The notes under the pieces: model-generated
Told to the model about the DNA's origin: nothing
Seen by the model: the letters and a program-made list of their open reading frames with translations, nothing else
The model's database searches: none
NCBI GenBank assembly: GCA_025201365.1
Contig: JAIXMF010000001.1
Coordinates: 1,550,001 to 1,614,000 of the forward strand
Source: Syncephalis plumigaleata
Lineage: Eukaryota > Zoopagomycota > Zoopagomycetes > Zoopagales > Piptocephalidaceae
Direction: 5' to 3'
DNA: 64,000 nt
Part shown: piece by piece, positions 16,098 through 30,500 of the stretch
Layout: each line of letters starts with the position of its first letter
Numbering within the stretch: position 1 is the stretch's first letter
Translations under genes and position numbers: made by a program

Positions 16098-19000
16098 ATG
16101 TATCGGTGGCAAGTCATAACACCAGTGCTCCTGGGTAAGTGAACTTGTAATCCTTCATAAGAGATTGGAATTAATGACGTATATGCATATATATATATAT
16201 ATATATATATAGCAGCAATCTGGTTGACATTAAGCATTACTGTCCTGGCTGAACCGTCTAAAGAGGATGTGATTGTGGAAACGAAAGGGACGGCCACACA
16301 GGTGGTGACATCCGATACGACACCTATAGATAATATCAATGCAGAAGTGAATGACGTGGTGTTCGAGTCCAATAAACAGAAGAACGATGGTATCGTAGTA
16401 TTGGAATTGGATTTGGAAGATGCGGACATGAAGGAATTGTCAGGAAAAACATCGACGTCAAACCCGTCTGTAGTGACATCATCGCCTGGTGATGGTAAGT
16501 AGAATGTGCAAGCAATAGACAGGCAGGATATAGCACGATATATCATTGATACTAATCGTATTATAGATTTGTATCGAAAAGCACTCGATCTACTCGAACC
16601 AATTCCAGTTCGACCGGAAGTCTCTATCCCAATGCATCGTCGTCGACGTGGTAATAACTCGGGTGTATCCGGTCTATCGCAACAATTAGAAACGATATGG
16701 CGATCAATTACGAATGGCATATTTAGATTCATGTACTTCTTTAGCGATGAAGTAAAACCATCGAATACTGAAGGAACGAAAGGGGATCAGGTGAATTACG
16801 GTCGTACACCGGAACGACGCCAAATACCGCAGGTGGAAGATGCGATTAAACTGTTGGACGAAGCTAGTTCACGCTATAGTCATGCTGACTCGCTATTCTT
16901 ACTGGGAGAGTTATACTTCGTAAGTAGCTGCTATACCTTGTATGGAATAGGACAGGCTGATACTGATGAGTAATGAATAGCACGGGCTTTATGCGAAACA
17001 GCGTGACTTTACACAGGCACTCGTTTATTACAAGCAACTTGCCGATATTAATGGTAATGCCACTGCACAACAACGAACCGGCTTCATTTATTCACTTGGA
17101 CTGGGAAAGACAGTGCAAGATGCACGCAAGGTAAGGAAACAAGACGTGTACATGAGTGTAAATAATGCAATGCGTACTAATGCTCCAATGATAATATGAT
17201 CAGTCGCTGTTGTATACGACATTTGCGGGAATTAGCGGTGACACGGTAGCTGAAATGACCCTTGGCTATCGTTACTTGCATGGTATCGGTGTACCAAAGA
17301 GTTGCGAGGAATCCGTGTTCTATTATCAACGTGTAGCAGATAAAGGTAAGCTACTATACGATGCCTAGTATTTAGATATACATACACATCTATTGTTATT
17401 AATATGTTGATGATAGCTATCGAGTATTTTGAATCTGGTCCACCGGGTGGTCGTCGATTACCGCGGATACGTATGCGACTAGCGGATGAGGAAGGCGGTG
17501 TATTTGGTATTAAATCAACGAGTCAAACGGCCAATGGTGTTGAACTAGACGAAGTGCTCGAGTATTATCGATTGGCTGCCGAGAAGGGTGATCTACAAGC
17601 GAAGGTAAGTTCATCATACGAACATGCAGTATACTTGTAACTGCCTATGTACTGACTATCTCGATTAGCTACTATTGGGACAGCTATATCATCGAGGCAG
17701 TAATCGTATTAAACAAGACTTCCGCCGTGCCAAACGCTACTACCAATCAGTGGCATTGCATGTCTATTCGAGTAATGGCAAGCAGAAGCGTACCAAGAAT
17801 GTCGATGAACATGTAGCATTTCTGGCGGCACAAGCAGCCGGACTCATCGGTGAGATGTACTGGCGTGGTGAAGGAGTGAAGGCCAACAACTTGATCGCTC
17901 TACGATGGTTTAAACACGCCATCGAATATGTAAGACGATGATTGCGATGAGATATACATCAATGATAGGTGTACTAACTCGTAGAATGATCTATAGGATG
18001 ATCCGATAGCATTCAATGCACTAGGTGTCATGTATCGTGATGGTACTGTAGTAAAAAAGGTAAGCTACTACTAAACTGAATCATGATAACAATAGTAATA
18101 GCATTGATATGATATTAGGATATTACATTGGCTATCAAATATTTCAAAAAAGCAGCCAGTGGTGGCAATGATGAAGCACAAGTGAATCTAGGCAAGATTA
18201 TGTTTGGTAATGAATGATATGATATGATATGAACATAAACATTGATACTAATGAGCGATATAGCTAGGAAATCATATAGCGAGGCTAGATATTTCTTTAA
18301 TGAAGCGGCTAATCGTGGTAACATTCTTGGTCAATACTATCTCGCTGATATGCACTGGGAAGCACTCGGTACATCCTATTCATGTCCATTAGCAGTAGCA
18401 GTAAGTAGTTTGATTATTATTATTATCACCGTGAATCTAATCATAATGTTGTCATAATGACTATAGTACTATAAGATAGTAGCAGAGAAAGGAGATTGGC
18501 AGTATTCACCTATTCCAGCAGGATATCAAGCGTATAAACGTGGTGACTATGAGACAGCCTTGCTAGTCTATTTACAAGCAGCAGAAATGGGCTATGAAGT
18601 GGCTCAAACGAATGCGGCCTGGCTACTCGATAAGCGTAAGTAGATACAATGAATGAATAGATAATAGCGAGGTAATAATAACACGATCATGTCACTATAA
18701 TGCGTCATTATCAATAGAACGACATGGTCAACTGGAGATGACACCCACCTATGAACAAGTCGCGCTATCCCAATGGATGCGTGCAGCGAATCAAGGCAGT
18801 ACGGATGCACGCGTTAAATCTGGCGATTACTACTACAAAGGCATTGGTACACCGCAGGATGCTAAACAAGCGGCCAAATGTTATCACTCGGTGGCACGCA
18901 ATGATATTAGCGATCTAGCCATGTGGAATCTAGGCTGGATGCACGAGCATGGTGTTGGTGTAAATAAGGTAAATAGCTAGAATACTTAATATTGTTAGCT

Positions 19001-20130
19001 AATATAATACTATATATATCATCTTATAGGACTTTTATCTAGCACGTCGTTGGTACATGCGTGCATTAGAGATCAATCCTAATGCTTACTTCCCGGTATT
19101 GGCATCTATCGTAAAGTTATACGTGCACTGGACGTGGAATTGGATTACTCGACTAGAGTTCCTAGGTAAATTCTCGCTGTCTTCCTCCTCGTCTTCTTCG
19201 TCTTCCTCTTCACATAAAGGAGGCAAGTCGTTGCATAAGGATGGTAAAACATCAAGTGGCCGAGGTGCACCAGGAGGAGCAACAGGAATGCTCGATGATG
19301 AAGATGACGCCGAATTCATGGACGATATGGACTACGAAGACGATGACATATTCTCGGAGAAATTAGCCTGGGAGGAACCGGAAGATTTGGTCAACATTGA
19401 AGATGAACTCATTAATGGATGGGATTGGCGACGAGGAGGAGCAGACTCATCTCGTAGTAATAGCGATGAAGATGAACATGATGATTATAGTGGCGGTGCA
19501 GATGATGGATTCCGAACACGCGATGCTACACGACGTGCACGTAAACTGATCGATCAGACTAGTTACGAAGACGATGAAGATAGCTGGATTGACAATCTAG
19601 TGATTATTGCCATGTGTATCCTAGTAGGCTGGATGGTCTATGTACGACAATTCCGTATGGATGTAGGCAATAATGCAGAAAGAGAAAGAGAAAGAGAAAG
19701 AGGAGCAGCAGCAGGTAATCGTCGAGCATTTCCAATGATGCCTGTAGCTGATCAAAGACCAAACAACAATAATAATAACAATGAAGATGAAGTAAATGGA
19801 CAGGCATCAGCTAGAGATACACAATCTATTCGACAATCATATACGAATAATCAGCATCAAAATGAACACTTGTCCACTAGGCGTACATCAACTGCTGTAC
19901 CCTCTTCTTCATCGACACTATCCACGGATATTGATGAAGCGAATGAATCGTCATCTCATAATACAGATACTGATTCTATAGCAGGGGAATCACATCAATC
20001 TCACTATAGTAGAAGTGGTAATGCGATCAATCCATCAGAAGATACAAGTACAGCATCACCATCCACATCGAGATCTCATAAAGAAGAAGCAACAGCAGCA
20101 GAGGATAATGAAACACAAGGCACGTTATAG
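16098..20130 (+). CDS. HRD3: Hrd3/Sel1L-like ERAD ubiquitin ligase subunit
   Basis: ER-membrane partner of the Hrd1 E3 ligase; it recruits misfolded glycoproteins for retrotranslocation. Exon 1 (MYRWQVITPVLL) and exon 2 (AAIWLTLSITVLAEPSKED) together make a signal peptide. Many Sel1-like repeats follow across about a dozen exons, for example AEMTLGYRYLHGIGVPKSCE, ADKGDLQAK-type units, AAGLIGEMYWRGEGV, DPIAFNALGVMYRDGTVVKK and DARVKSGDYYYKGIGTPQDA. Near the C-terminus an acidic region precedes one membrane span (WIDNLVIIAMCILVGWMVYV, ~19590) and a long Ser/Thr/Asn-rich cytosolic tail. That topology is the Hrd3 one: a luminal Sel1 domain and a single C-terminal anchor. Intron 1 contains a (TA)n tract. 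Confidence 0.9.
16178..16212. repeat. (TA)n microsatellite in HRD3 intron 1
   Basis: About 30 bp of alternating TA immediately before the acceptor AG of the first HRD3 intron. It could affect splicing if its length varies. Confidence 0.9.
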
Positions 20131-23100
20131 TTGTATATCGTTACTTTGTAATAGATACACAACACAATGATTCATTTCCTTTCCCTTTATTGATTTGTCA
20201 TAGTAAAGCAGCTACTTGGCATTGCTTCCGTTCCTATAGTTGATGATACATCAATGGATGTAGTAATACGAGAAATAAAATGCATATATTCATTATCATA
20301 CTCCTATCATGTATTAGTCAATGTCAATACATCTCAGTATTGTTGACTACTAGCAATTAATTAATCTAGGAGACTGATGCATATTAATGCACGGATATAT
20401 CCATTGGTTAAGGCTAGGAGACAAATAAAAGGAAGAAGGAGTAGGGGTAATGCACTGCTACTACTGCTGCTACTGCTGCTACTATTACTGTTTGTGATTT
20501 ACGCATTTGACTTGACGGGCGTTTATTTGTTGTTTATACGATATCCGTAACTATTAGTAATGGATTGCCAATAAACAGTTCCATTCGTTATACATTTACT
20601 TACATGCATGCTAGTACATCTACTAAGCATAACAACAACATCTCCTATATTATTCATCATCCATTCAATGTACGACAACCGAATGATCTCTCCCTAAATA
20701 TTTGTTATAATGAATAATAAAGTAATAACAAATGCATTGATTACTAAATAACTGGTAAATGAATCGGATGACTGTCAATGAACAGTGTATCTGTTTATTT
20801 GTCTACGTATACATGAATATACATATACATATGTGTGTGTGTATGTATGTATTCCCCTGCAGTTATCCATTATTCCTATTGATGAATGTCTATCTTCATT
20901 GACAAGTAATCAATGGTTGCATTATGGTTACGCAAATTCAAATGGATAAACCGTAATGCTTATATAGAATACAGCTCTGATATTCACTCAATAGTGATTG
21001 TATTGAATGGGATGCACTACAGAAAGCCAATTCATCATATTCTTGGAATACGAGTTCCATCATCTACCACTTGAATGAGAGACATGGCATTGTTTTATCT
21101 GTCCTATTGGATGTCAACAGCTTGGCACACATCCATGCATGTCAGTTGTACAGCAAGAAAGAATGAGAACATGCACACATGTGTGTGCGTCTGTTTCTAG
21201 AAAGTATAGCTTGTGCAGCCATTCAAGAAAAAAAAGACGATGTTTACAGCTTTGCTCGCTCTATCTCTCTTCCTCTTTCTCTTTCTCTATCATTCAGATG
21301 GAGACACAGAAGATAGGATGCATGGTCTTGAATGGTATTCGGAATATTTCGGAGATACCGGAATCCACCCATACAAAGCATATGATGATATCTTTGTGAT
21401 AGTAGCAATGGCAATGTCAACACAGAACAGGATAAGCCTTAGTCGTCATTCACGTCTTTATTGCTAATACGATGATGTGATCACTTGATCTACATATTCC
21501 TTCGCTCTATTCGTCGATGGCGTGCACTACGTCTTTTATGATGAATATGACGACAAATAAATGGTCACCATGGCGTTAAAACGTAATATTGCACACCTCA
21601 TATGGACGAGAATAAGTAATAGTGCTTTTGTTAGACTAATTCGCAATAGACAGTTGATTAGTACTGCGTAATTGGTCGTCTCACCAGTATACAGATTAGA
21701 CAATCTATTCATTGTTACTATATTTCGATTACTTGTCGGTATCTGTTGGTAGGGTATCCCTTCTTGACAACCATCTATACACCGCTACTGGAATGATAAT
21801 ATTATGACCTATTATCAGCGGATGTAGTAGCTAGTGAATAGTAATAATGTAGCATAACAAGTAGAATCATCTATACTATACTATACTAAATGGAATAAAT
21901 GTAGCTAGTACTCGTTTTTATTAGTTAGCTAGTTTGCCTTGTATGTCTCTCGTCATTTCTGGTGTGTCACGGCTCATCATTCGATTTATTATTTACATTG
22001 CTGTTTCTACATGCGTATCACTCTCTCGTTCTCTCTCGTTCTCGTTCTCTCTCTCTCCGTAAATGGGTGTGTCCATGAGTGAGAACGCCTTTTCCCAATT
22101 ACAAAGTGATCCCCCTTTTCCTCTCCCTTTTTTCCTACCCGCCAGCCATTCGTGTCACCTTGATCATCTGAGTAAAGATGATCAAATCTGACTCTCGTTT
22201 TAAATAGTCCTCTCTCTTTTGGTTTTCTCCATTATTTGTTCCTTGTTCGCTTCCATTCTCCAAATCTTAATACATTTAGCACTTGCCACTATAGTAGCTA
22301 TCGTTACTACCCTACTCTCTATTGCTCTCTCTATTGCTCTCGTTCACACGTTCATATATAAATACAGCGTATTTATCGTAGACTACGGTCTTGTGCTATT
22401 CCACTCATCAACTAGTTAGCTACCTTTCTCTTTTCCTCTCTCTCTCTCTCTGAGGTTCGCTTGTATTCCAAGCTGCGTAAGTTGCACTCCTCAGTCTTTA
22501 GCTCTCTCGTAATCGACTCTACTACGCATTTGCGATTCGATATGGCTTGCTAAACATACCTTAGAGTTGTTTAGCTAGTCATCTTGTTTCCTTGTTTCCG
22601 CTCTCGCTTTATAAACGCCTCTCGTTTGTGTGTGTGTGTGTTTCTGCGATTATATTTGACTTGTTTTCATTTCTTCTTTGAACAATTCGAGTTATATCGT
22701 TTGCATAAAAAACGTTGTCTACCATCATTATTAGTCAGCCTCATGACAAACTCTTATCCTCCTTTCTCTATAGCATACATCATCAAAATGCACCACCGTT
22801 TGCCGCCTCTACGTTGAATGCTGCTGCTGCTGCCATCTTGTGTGACACATACTTTTCTGAGTCAACGCTTACTATAATTGAATCTTTTAGTGTAATAATC
22901 TTACTTTTTCTTACATTGACCACGTCAGTCCTGCGTTTCCCGCTTGCTATATTACCTGCTGCTAGTAGCACTGCATTTACTTTAAACTTCGCTTCATCTT
23001 TATCGTCTCGCACTTTTATACTCGTCGCACATCATTCTATTCTACGACAATCAATTTACTCTACACTGCACTGATTGCAGCTATATCCATATCCATAAGG

Positions 23101-23260
23101 AATAACAAGACATTTATACCAACACATACCATTGATTAAGAAGGGATTAAAAAAGAAAAGATATATATAACGACATTGTCGCTATCCTTAGACATATCCA
23201 CTCTTTATTATTACTATCGCTATTACTATTACTATTCAGCAATCTATATCCACCGTTAAA
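20131..23260. other. 3.1-kb non-coding region
   Basis: No supportable gene. It contains a CTACTGCTGCTACTGCTG run (~20456), a GTGTGTGTATGTATG run (~20833) and pyrimidine-rich stretches with CTCTC runs at ~22022-22062 and ~22432-22452. The right part just before 23261 probably includes the 5'UTR of the SERTA-like gene. The small ORFs are low-complexity and have no family features. Confidence 0.5.
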
Positions 23261-24106
23261 ATGGTATCAGTAGCCTCGCACGTTTATAACGCAGTGCGTG
23301 ACTTGTCACTCGACAAGTTACAGGCCATTGCCGTTGCACGCCAAGAACCTGCACTGCGTCGATCGGTCTTGATTGCCAACTTACTTCGACAGCCTGTGGT
23401 CATCCTGTCCCACACACCCATGATCCATGTAGATGCCGACGGTGACATCTACCTATCCGACACAAGCTCAACAACAACAACAACGAGTAACTTCTTCTTT
23501 GACGAGCATGACCCAGTCGTACCGTTGAACTACAAGGAAACATCATCTGCCTCACCTTCCACTTCAAATAACAACATGGAATTGATGGATAGTCGATTGG
23601 CCGAAGAGGCTTGGTTCGATGCTTGCTTTGCAGAACTCGATGACGATGACGATGATCTTGTAGATGTGGTCCCTGATGATGATGATGATGATGTTGCTCT
23701 ATTTGACCATGAATCTAGTCTAATTCCATACAATAATGACTCATTACTAGTAAACGACGACGACGACGACGACGACGACGATATGGTCCTTGATGACGTG
23801 GATACATCATCTGATAGTCACAATCATCATCGTAATGAGTTTGGATCACCTACTGAAATGCCAGAACTATCTCCTGGCCTCAGTGATTCCGGCTACTGCG
23901 ACACCGGTTCCGATACAGAAGCTATTACGCCCCCTTCCCTCGGTAAACTAGTAGATACGACAACAATCGATGAAGATGAAGATTTGTCATCAAATTGGTG
24001 GCCCATTACTTCTACCATTGAAAAGGACTGCAACGCATCATCTTCCTCATCATATCGACAACAACAACGTCAACAACACTCGACGGGAGAGATATATTTG
24101 CTATAG
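23261..24106 (+). CDS. SERTA-like domain protein with acidic tail
   Basis: 281 residues in one exon, starting MVSVASHVYNAV in an AAAATGG context. Residues ~10-42 read LSLDKLQ, then QEPALRRSVLIANLLRQ. This matches the SERTA motif core of animal SERTAD proteins (iSl-x-KL ... EPsLrrsVLI-x-N-x-LR), which bind CDK4, PP2A or E2F-DP1 and act as transcriptional co-regulators. The rest is highly acidic (long Asp runs from GAT/GAC repeats at ~23640-23790) with Ser-rich stretches, a composition typical of activation domains; animal SERTAD proteins also end in acidic activation segments. It stands isolated between two ~3-kb non-coding regions, suggesting elaborate regulation. The call rests on one ~30-residue motif. 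Confidence 0.55.
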   Translation: MVSVASHVYNAVRDLSLDKLQAIAVARQEPALRRSVLIANLLRQPVVILSHTPMIHVDADGDIYLSDTSSTTTTTSNFFFDEHDPVVPLNYKETSSASPSTSNNNMELMDSRLAEEAWFDACFAELDDDDDDLVDVVPDDDDDDVALFDHESSLIPYNNDSLLVNDDDDDDDDDMVLDDVDTSSDSHNHHRNEFGSPTEMPELSPGLSDSGYCDTGSDTEAITPPSLGKLVDTTTIDEDEDLSSNWWPITSTIEKDCNASSSSSYRQQQRQQHSTGEIYLL

Positions 24107-26361
24107 CAACGCTCTCCTATTCAGCCAGTATGTCATCATCATTACCATTGTTGTTGTACGAGTGTGTGCGTCTCTCTTTCTCTTTTGTACGCTGTGTGCG
24201 TGTGTGTGTGATTGTTCGTGTTTGTATGTGCGTGTGTATGTGTTTGTACCAATATCTAACTATAACAGATATGGTCATTCAAAAGCACTCGCTTCATCTC
24301 TGTACCAATTGCGTTTCATTTCCGTAGTTTCTCTTTCCTCATTTCTCTCGTTCGTTTCTCTTTCTCTATTTCATTTCGTATCAGTTATTGCACTTTTTCA
24401 TTGCCATTCATTCCTTCAAAAACAAAAACAACACTTACTACCTTCATCCTCATCACAATCCTATTATATTAATTGTATACTATTCTATTATCATTATTAT
24501 GATAATTAACAATGAATTGAATAGAGTAATTCTAGTGTCTTTCTCTTTAACTTACTTGTACTCGTCAATGATTTGTTGTCTATCATATTAATAATCTGAA
24601 TAGTTACTATTACAAATCTATATATACCCTCTCTCTCTCTCTCTCTCTAGAATGCCATTACTTTCAAGGACATTAAACAAATGATGAACCTTTATTATTG
24701 GCATAATAAATTAAGTTGCTTTTTTTCAATAGTTATATTATCGAGTAATAAGCAGTGTTACAATGTATTATCAAGTCGACATTGCCATTGTATGATAGTA
24801 GTCTCCCCTAAGTGCCAATGTCACTTTGTGTAATCTTAACAAAGGACCGACTTTGAAACGAGCCATACTTTTTACTCATTTATTCTAATTAATATTCGTA
24901 ACTTGTATCGCTAAACAGTAAGACAAGTATCTAGGAGTATTGCCATGTTGATTGATCATAGAATGTCCATCTAATCGTACTATTGCTCCTTGAATGGTTC
25001 TACTGCTTCGTTTTCCCTATGCACCAATGTGCGTATCACGTGGCTATAGCTGTCCAAATGCCTAAAATGGACATTCGGTTTGCCAATTTTTCTTTATTGA
25101 ATCTATGGGGACATGACCAATGGCATAGCTACACACAATTCGGGGTAACATAAAAAAGATGCTGTAGTATACGCCACTTTACTGATCATTTTAGTAGCCT
25201 GACATGACAGTACATACAAATACGATAGAAATAATAATCATAATAGTTAGTATATTAACTAGACTAACAAGATGAGTGTAGGATATACTTGTTGGATGAA
25301 TAGTCATTGCAATGGCATTGATGGTCGTACCATTTAGTGTTTCTAGAAGAGTAATGAAAATCATACGACCACCAAAGTCAAACGAATAAATGCTTTTTGG
25401 CTACTATTACTGTAGATGTTATTGTTATTGCTGTTGTGAATAGTCTTCATTTGCCACTATTCCCGCTAGCTCCTCTTTCCCCTTGTTAACCTTTGCGTGG
25501 CGGTGTAATCTCTTCTCTTTACTACTAGCACTACTAGCACTACTACTCATCCTACTACTATCACTGTTCTTTTCGTTTGTTTATCCTACAGCTAAGACTG
25601 ACGTTCGTTTGCATTCATTTATCCATTTCTTTTATTGAACTAGTGTGTATAGTGTGTAGTGTATGTGTGTAGTGTAGTGTTCCTTGGCACGCCAATCTTA
25701 CAACACTGAATTCGATAGTGTGGCGTATTTTGTAGTCTACTCAGCCACCAACCACAGAGGAGGCCACCTCTTTCATCATTACTAGGTAAGTGCTTACTAT
25801 TGAGCAAAGAACAAGGGGGAACAAGCAGGAGAACTTGGCAGGCGTAGCGTATAAGCGTAGTAGTGCGTAGTGTAATTATTGTTATGGTGGCGGTGTTTAC
25901 GAATAGGCATAAACACGTTCATAGTATGCGTGTATGCGTGTATGCACTTGCTAAAAGTAAGCAATGCTAGTTGGTAGTGTATGCCACGCCATCACTGCCA
26001 TCACCATATCGAATAGTCGTCTACTTTTTGCCCTCTTCTCTGTTTCAAATAGTACAACGTTCTTTTACAGATTTTCTTTCTTCGCTTGCTTCATCTCTAC
26101 TCATTATCGACTATTATCCTCCTTTTTCATTTTGAATTAATACGTAGCTTACATCTACGTTAGCTTCCATTATTTAATAGTGCTTATTCTATAGTATACT
26201 TTTACTATTATTATTATTAATATTGTTATTGTATGTATGCATAAACATTTGATAGCTATTCAATGATATCATAAGCAATAGTAGTTTCATTTTAATAATT
26301 AATAGATAAACACGTAGATAACTGACTGACAATAGGATTATTGCTCGTTGATATATCTATA

Positions 26362-26399
<38 letters not shown>

Positions 26400-27520
26400 T
26401 CACTTAGGGCGTATTCTCTAGTAGTTGTTGATTGAACGTTTATTGCAAGCTATTTATTTGGACCAGTATTTATTTGTGGTAAGTCATAGTGGTTTATTCA
26501 TGTAGAACAGGCAATCCTTCATAGTCCATTCTGTTGGAGCATACTATGATTGATAGGCCTTTATTATTATAGTGACATTAGTACTATTGTAGTTGCTTGT
26601 ATGCTCTCTATTCCTTGTTAATGTATAATCAATAATGGCTCGTTTCTCTTTCTTCTCTTCTTTATTTCATTTCTTTCTTTCTTTCTTGATGACTAGGATA
26701 GCAGTTGTTGATATTGACACATCAGCCTATATGATGACAGCGTATAATAAGACAATATGATGATATAGTCTCTATTGATTCTACGTAAAACGTGCAGAAG
26801 TACGTATATATTCCTGATAATGAATGAGCGATTCTGAGTCGTCATGTCAATCTAATTGGTGTTTAAACTTCATTTGTTTAAATCACACTCACTCACTCAC
26901 ACATTCATGCTCTCAGTAATTTTTTTTCAGTATCCGACTTTCACCTTACTCATCGCTTCTTGGTATTTATCGTGCCATTACGCCCTTCTTTCCTTAGTAG
27001 TGTAGCCGTAACAGTAGCAGCATCTACACGTTTTTTTCTTTCTTGATTTCTTGGCAGTGACATTCGAACACTTGCACACTTGGGTTATTGCGCTCCGCCG
27101 GCGGCCATAACCAATTCATACATTTGAACTATTGCACGCTTAGTAGACTGTTTTGTCATCTGTCTCTCTGTTCTGCTTCTTCCATCGTTGTTGTTGTTGT
27201 TGCGTCTTTTGATAGTTGCAACGTTTCTGCATCAAAGTAATTGAACTTTACTGCATTCCTTCATTCATCGCTATCACTATCACTACTATTGTGTTGTCAC
27301 ATAGTAGCAAGCAATTATTTGGTTGCATCTTCCTTCTTTAGCGTAGAAGGTTGTCAAGCGTATTGTATTCCTTCTCCTTATATCGAGTCACATCGTTTGT
27401 TTTGGTTTTTTGTTGACTCGTCTTTGTCTGCTGCTTAACGAGCAACAACATCCGTTTCTTCTTCCTCTTCCTCTTCTTCTATTATCCTTTGTGATACGGC
27501 AACGATAAACATATTTCACG
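24107..27520. other. 3.4-kb non-coding region upstream of DRS2
   Basis: No gene recognised. It holds CT-rich microsatellites (~24631-24649), a GTAGTGTGTATGTGTG run (~25650) and a (TA)n tract (~26364-26395). It probably contains the 3'UTR of the SERTA-like gene and a long 5' region of the flippase gene, possibly with a 5'UTR intron. Confidence 0.5.
26350..26396. repeat. (TA)n microsatellite
   Basis: ATCTATATCTATA followed by about 32 bp of pure TA alternation upstream of the DRS2 gene. Confidence 0.9.
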
Positions 27521-30500
27521 CTGGCGTCTCATAATCCATACGATCCTTACGGGCGGTCTTCATCGCGTCCTGCTGATCAAGATCGCTTGGTTGATTTTGA
27601 CGATGATTTCGGCGACTTTAACTCGCAAACAAGAAATGAAATTGTTCGTCACGGCCACACCGACAGTCATGGCCGTGTCTCACCGGATGATTTCGTTGAT
27701 CTTGGCGAGGATACTAGTCTAGGGTATCATCATGGTACCACTGCTGCTGCTACCACTGGTAGTAATGCTAGAGTTAATCTATCGGCTCAACAAGACCCCT
27801 TTGCTTTCAATTCCAATGTACCATCCTCGCATCTTGCTAATTCTATGTACGATTCGTCTCCTGCACCATTTACAGCTAGCCTTAGCACGCATTATCCCAC
27901 ACAGCCACGTCAGTATTTGCATCTAAACGACGACGAGGAAGACGAGGAAGACGAGGACGAAAACGACAGAGTTGGTACGGAACGTTATCCGCATCGAGGT
28001 GACTACAACGACGACGAGCTTAACGAGGCCGCAGCGGCAGCCAAGAATCGATCCAACTTCCGTGAACGTCAGTCTGCCATGGGAGCATCCGAAGCGACAG
28101 GTGCCGGTAATGGCGGTTCCGATGCCAATCAATTCCGTACATTCTACGTGAACGATCCCGCCAAGAATGCCCAGTATAAATTCTTGCATAATCGTATATC
28201 AACTGCAAAGTACAATTTCATCACTTTTCTACCAAAGTTTCTCTATGAGCAATTCTCCAAATATGCTAATTTGTTCTTCTTATTCACCGCATCTGTCCAG
28301 GTAAGTAGTCGAACAATAAGCTAGCATGAGTCTACGATGAATGAACATCTAATCATTCTACTATACTATACTATGTAATGACTGTAATAGCAAATTGAAG
28401 ATGTGTCACCTACCAATCGTTGGAGTACGGCCATTCCATTAGCATGTGTCTTGGTGGCCACTGCAATCAAAGAAATCATGGAAGATAGAGTGAGTAACTA
28501 CGCGATTGATTACTATGCTTGTTGTGTTGCTAATGTAGATTATATATTATGATCATCATTTTAGAAACGACATATTTCCGATTTTGAAACTAATGCACGC
28601 TACACAAAAACGCTAAGCGGTGATGTGTTCGTCGATACGAAATGGAGAGACGTACACGTGGGCGATATCGTTCGTGTTGAAGGTGGCGAGGCATTCCCGG
28701 CCGATATAATTCTACTCAGTAGTAGTGAACCGGAAGGATTGTGCTATATCGAGACGAGCAATTTGGACGGCGAAACGAATCTCAAGATTAAACAGGCATT
28801 GGCAGAGACAGCGGGCATGATCACACCGCAGGATGTGTCTCATCTAGAAGGTTACATTGAATGCGAACTACCGAACAACAGCTTGTACACGTTTGACGGC
28901 ACACTGATTATGCAGAAAGCGTACGGCGGTGAACGACAACAATTCCCGCTTGATCCGTCGCAACAACTACTACGCGGTGCTATTCTCCGTAATACACGCT
29001 GGGTCTACGGTATTGTCGTGTTCACCGGTCATGAAACGAAACTAATGCGTAATGCAAGGTAATGAACCATTTCAGTGTTGCTAACGTACACAAATGTGTA
29101 TATAGATAGATATGCTAACTAATGACAATGTCGCGTATTTATAGTGCAACACCGATTAAGCGTACTAATGTGGAGAAAATGACCAATGTCCAGATTCTCT
29201 TCTTATTTGGTTTATTGATTACACTAAGTGTTGCTTGTGCCTTGGGAACATTCATTATGGAAAAGTATTACGGCGAACAAATGCGATATGTTACGCATAA
29301 GAGTTCAGCCAAAGATTTCTTCTTTAATATCCTTACCTTTTTGATTTTGTTCAACAATTTGATTCCTATTAGGTAAGTGTTGTGCGTAATTGTATAATAG
29401 TGACATTGTGTAATTAATCGTGCATTGTACAGTTTGATCGTCACGATGGAAATGGTCAAATTCTATCAGGCCATATTGATCAATTCTGACCTGGACATGT
29501 ATTATGAACCTTCCGATACACCGGCATTAGCGCGTACGAGTAGTCTAGTCGAGGAATTGGGACAAATCGAGTATATATTCTCGGATAAGACTGGTACCCT
29601 CACGTGCAATGTCATGGAGTTCCGTCAGTGCAGTATTGCCGGTTACATGTATTCCGACTCGGTCGATCCATCACAACGAGCCAAAATGATCGATGGCGAA
29701 ATGGTTGGCTTACACGATTTCGATCAACTACAAGAGTACAGGCGATCACACGAGAACAGTCATATTATTGTGGAGTTCCTTACCTTGTTGGCCACTTGTC
29801 ACACTGTCATTCCAGAGGCAAATAACGGAAGTAAGTATTATTGTGTTATGATTGATGAACATCGTCATACTAATAACATGTATACGTGTATCATTATAAT
29901 TGCTATTAGCCATTACGTATCAGGCATCATCACCGGATGAAGCAGCCCTGGTAGCGGGTGCTCGTGAATTAGGCTACGTGTTTACAGTTCGTCGTCCAAA
30001 GTCGATTACTGTGGAGATTGGAGGACAGCCGCACGAGTATGAAATCCTTAATATTTGCGAGTTCAACAGTACGCGTAAACGTATGTCTGCCGTGGTTCGT
30101 GGTCCAGATGGTCGAATCAAGCTGTACACAAAGGGTGCCGATACGGTAATCCTTGAACGATTAGCGCAGAACAATCCATTTGTCGAATCGACGCTCGAAC
30201 ATCTTGAAGTAAGTTGAACATACCATCATCATAATAATAGCAGTAGTAATAGTAATACTCTTTCATTTAGGAATATGCCACGGAAGGTTTACGTACACTT
30301 TGTTTGGCCATGCGTGAAGTACCCGAAGATGAATACCGTCAATGGTCGGCCATCTACGACAAGGCAGCCACCACACTCGTCAATCGTAGTGAGGAACTCG
30401 ATAAGGCAGCCGAGTTGATCGAGAAAGACCTGTTCCTATTGGGTGCCACGGCTATCGAGGATAAATTGCAGGATGGTGTTCCTGAAACCATCTACACATT

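Noticed and set aside
22219-23074. Several hydrophobic ORFs in the CT-rich region before the SERTA-like gene
   Set aside because: Pyrimidine-rich low-complexity sequence yields Leu/Ser/Phe-rich frames on its own; more likely promoter or 5'UTR.
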